This document shows, in pieces, positions 49,370-51,097 of a stretch of DNA of 51,097 nt. The stretch lies in the NCBI GenBank assembly GCA_023430725.1, contig JAEYZD010000199.1, positions 1 to 51,097 on the forward strand. Reading direction: 5' to 3'. Each line of letters opens with the position of its first letter. Position 1 is the first letter of the stretch. Under the pieces are notes generated by a model, which was given only the letters and a program-made list of their open reading frames with translations, was not told the origin of the DNA and searched no databases. This DNA comes from Bacteroidota bacterium (GTDB lineage: Bacteria; Bacteroidota; Bacteroidia; Bacteroidales; VadinHA17). A program made the position numbers and the translations under genes.

Positions 49370-51069
49370 TTCGTTATCTCCTCTTCAAGGTAACTTTTTG
49401 TGCTGTCGCCTTCAAGGGCCTTACGCCAAAAACCGACAGCCTCGGTGCATTTGCCAAGCTTCATTTTAATGAATCCCATGTGTTCCAGCAGCTCAGGATC
49501 CTGTTCTTCACCCTGCTCAAAAACACGCAACATCTCACGGTGGGCCTCCCTGTATTTTCCAAGCTTGTAAAGCACCCATGCATATGTATCAATATATGTC
49601 GTGTTGTCACCATCAAGCTGCATAACCTTCTCTGCCATCCTGAGAGCCTTTTTAAGATCGCGATCGCCCTCGGCAAGAAAATAGGCGTAGTTGTTCAGCA
49701 GAAGCGGGTCGTCTGGTGACAGTTCCAGCGCTTCCTCATAATGGCCGTAGGATGCTTCATAGTCCTTCATCCTGTATTTAAGGTCACCCTGCATGGACAT
49801 TACCTGGACCCTTACATCATTGTCATTCCCGGCGAGGATCATCGCCTTCTTAAGTTCAGCGTCTGCTACCTGGTATTCCTTCAGTTCCATAGCCGCCATC
49901 GCGTAGTATATCTTTCCAAGCAAACTCCTGTTGTTTTCCCTTGTATAGTCTGCAGCAAGGTCAAACACTTTTCTGTATTCCTTCCTGTCGGTGTAGAGTA
50001 TCAGGAGCTTCTCCCTGAAGAAGAAACCGGGCCTTCCACCTGAGAGTAACTCTTCATATCTTGCTATTGCATCGTCATTCCGGCCGGCAATTTCAAGCAT
50101 AACAGGCCTCAGCGACAATATTTCCTCATCGTCCGGATACTTTCTTTCCAGTACCATGAGACCCGAAGCCAGAGATTCCCAGTTATCCCTTACATAAAGG
50201 GTATCTGTAACCAGTCTTCCTGCCACTGACACCTTCCGTTCTCTCTCAACGATGTCGCTGTCGAATACATTGCTCAGAAATGAGGATATTCCACTGTAGT
50301 CCTTCCTGAAGACAAGGTTCATCATGTAGAGTAACTGGCTTTCAACATCATCCGGGTTCTTTTCTATTATCTCCCTGTATATGCTGTCACTCCTTTCCTT
50401 CTGATTATCTTCAAAATATATATCAGCAAGCAGTGCCTTGTATTTTGTCTCACCGGGATTCTGTTCAATCAGTCTAAGGGTTCTTTCGACTGCCTCTTTT
50501 ATGTTATCCCTGGCCATCAGGCCAGAAATCATCATCAGAGCCATATCCTCAGTAAGACCGCCCTCGCTGTCAAGTCTTCGCAAGAGAGAATCAGCCCTGA
50601 CCATGTCTCCCCGTTCTGCATAGAAGCCTGCCAGGATGCCGTTCACCTCAATCGCTTCCGGGTCTGCCTTCAGGGCTCTCGCGAAATAAACCATTGCCGA
50701 GTCCTTCAGGTTGTACTGCGTGAACAGCGATCCGCTGGCCATCTGGTACCAGTAGTTACCCGGCTCGAGCCGTGCGGCCCTGGAAGCATACATCATTGCC
50801 TTGCCGCTGATACCTGCCGAGGAGTACATCTGTGCCAGCTCGAAATAGGGCACTGCCCTTGAACGGTCCAGCTCGATGCATTTTTCGAACAGTATTGCAG
50901 CCTCGTTCACATCACCAACGTACTTCTGCCGGAGTGCCTCTGCAAGCAGATATTCATAACGGCCGTCCGTACCTCGCTGCATCTCCTTCGCCGTTGGCGC
51001 TACGGCCATCTTCCTGGAACATCCTGCCGAAGCCAGTATTATCAGTATGAATAATATGCCTTTTCTCAT
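49354..51069 (-). CDS. Tetratricopeptide-repeat lipoprotein
   Basis: 571-residue protein with a lipoprotein signal (LASAGC, Cys17) followed by about 12-14 TPR units from residue 40 to the end, for example AVPYFELAQMYSSAGISGKA and NYAYFLAEGDRDLKKALRMA. TPR lipoproteins often act as scaffolds for outer-membrane assembly or secretion. It is the first visible gene of the TPR - DUF4292 - EnvC-like - RsbW-like - ybeY - mnmG cluster. The promoter lies beyond the window or in the last 28 bp. Confidence 0.88.
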   Translation of the reverse strand: MRKGILFILIILASAGCSRKMAVAPTAKEMQRGTDGRYEYLLAEALRQKYVGDVNEAAILFEKCIELDRSRAVPYFELAQMYSSAGISGKAMMYASRAARLEPGNYWYQMASGSLFTQYNLKDSAMVYFARALKADPEAIEVNGILAGFYAERGDMVRADSLLRRLDSEGGLTEDMALMMISGLMARDNIKEAVERTLRLIEQNPGETKYKALLADIYFEDNQKERSDSIYREIIEKNPDDVESQLLYMMNLVFRKDYSGISSFLSNVFDSDIVERERKVSVAGRLVTDTLYVRDNWESLASGLMVLERKYPDDEEILSLRPVMLEIAGRNDDAIARYEELLSGGRPGFFFREKLLILYTDRKEYRKVFDLAADYTRENNRSLLGKIYYAMAAMELKEYQVADAELKKAMILAGNDNDVRVQVMSMQGDLKYRMKDYEASYGHYEEALELSPDDPLLLNNYAYFLAEGDRDLKKALRMAEKVMQLDGDNTTYIDTYAWVLYKLGKYREAHREMLRVFEQGEEQDPELLEHMGFIKMKLGKCTEAVGFWRKALEGDSTKSYLEEEITKCRQD

Positions 51070-51097
51070 TTCCTTCCCGAATGTCCGAATCCGCCCG

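Overview
The window looks like a piece of a Bacteroidota chromosome, probably from the Bacteroidales/Marinilabiliales side. The evidence is the set of family-restricted genes (DUF4271, DUF4292, a BlaI/M56 pair with a carboxypeptidase-regulatory-like tail), the order hemD - rnpA - S41 protease, and -7 boxes of the TAnnTTTG type. There is no phage, IS element, CRISPR array, tRNA or rRNA that I can see. Most of it is ordinary single-copy housekeeping content.

Layout. 1-1.6 kb: an M56 (BlaR1-like) sensor protease cut by the window edge, and its BlaI repressor, with a promoter whose -33/-7 spacer is filled by an inverted repeat. 1.9-5.7 kb: an unrecognised exported protein, a class C acid phosphatase lipoprotein, and an unusual GH16-like protein. 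5.9-8.5 kb: an ECF sigma factor, a membrane anti-sigma-like protein and an outer-membrane protein, ending in a strong terminator. 8.6-14.4 kb: pepE, an AsmA-like protein, an orphan histidine kinase and a U32 protein (tRNA/rRNA hydroxylation family) in one tight operon. 14.4-19.2 kb (minus): rsgA, a degenerate hybrid histidine kinase and mnmH. 19.3-29.9 kb: a PPi-type phosphofructokinase, a C_GCAxxG redox protein, a TIGR01777 epimerase, an M14 peptidase, an FNR-like regulator, a PHP phosphatase, mntP, dtd, an MFS exporter, deoC and a DUF4271 protein. 30-40.9 kb: hemD, rnpA, S41 protease, then moaE-moaD-polA-queD on the minus strand, then an acyl-CoA ligase, lspA, a polyprenyl synthase and a CoA-binding protein. 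41-51 kb: all minus, uvrC, ade, and the cluster TPR lipoprotein - DUF4292 - EnvC-like - RsbW-like ATPase - ybeY - mnmG.

The most notable signals are these. (1) Three parS-like centromere sites (one perfect 16-bp palindrome, one with a single mismatch, one weaker) lie within 7.7 kb at 41.0-48.7 kb, suggesting that this end of the window is close to the replication origin. (2) A 939-residue hybrid 'kinase' has lost its phosphoacceptor His and its ATP-binding glycines but keeps an intact receiver domain, and sits between two RNA/ribosome-related genes. (3) A GH16-fold protein lacks both catalytic glutamates and any signal peptide, and carries four helical repeats at its N terminus. Secondary points are the BlaI operator arrangement, a FNR-like regulator with candidate Fe-S cysteines, and a 24-bp triplication that repeats the stop-containing tail of the S41 protease gene.

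All functional calls come from motif reading by eye. No database search or computation was run.
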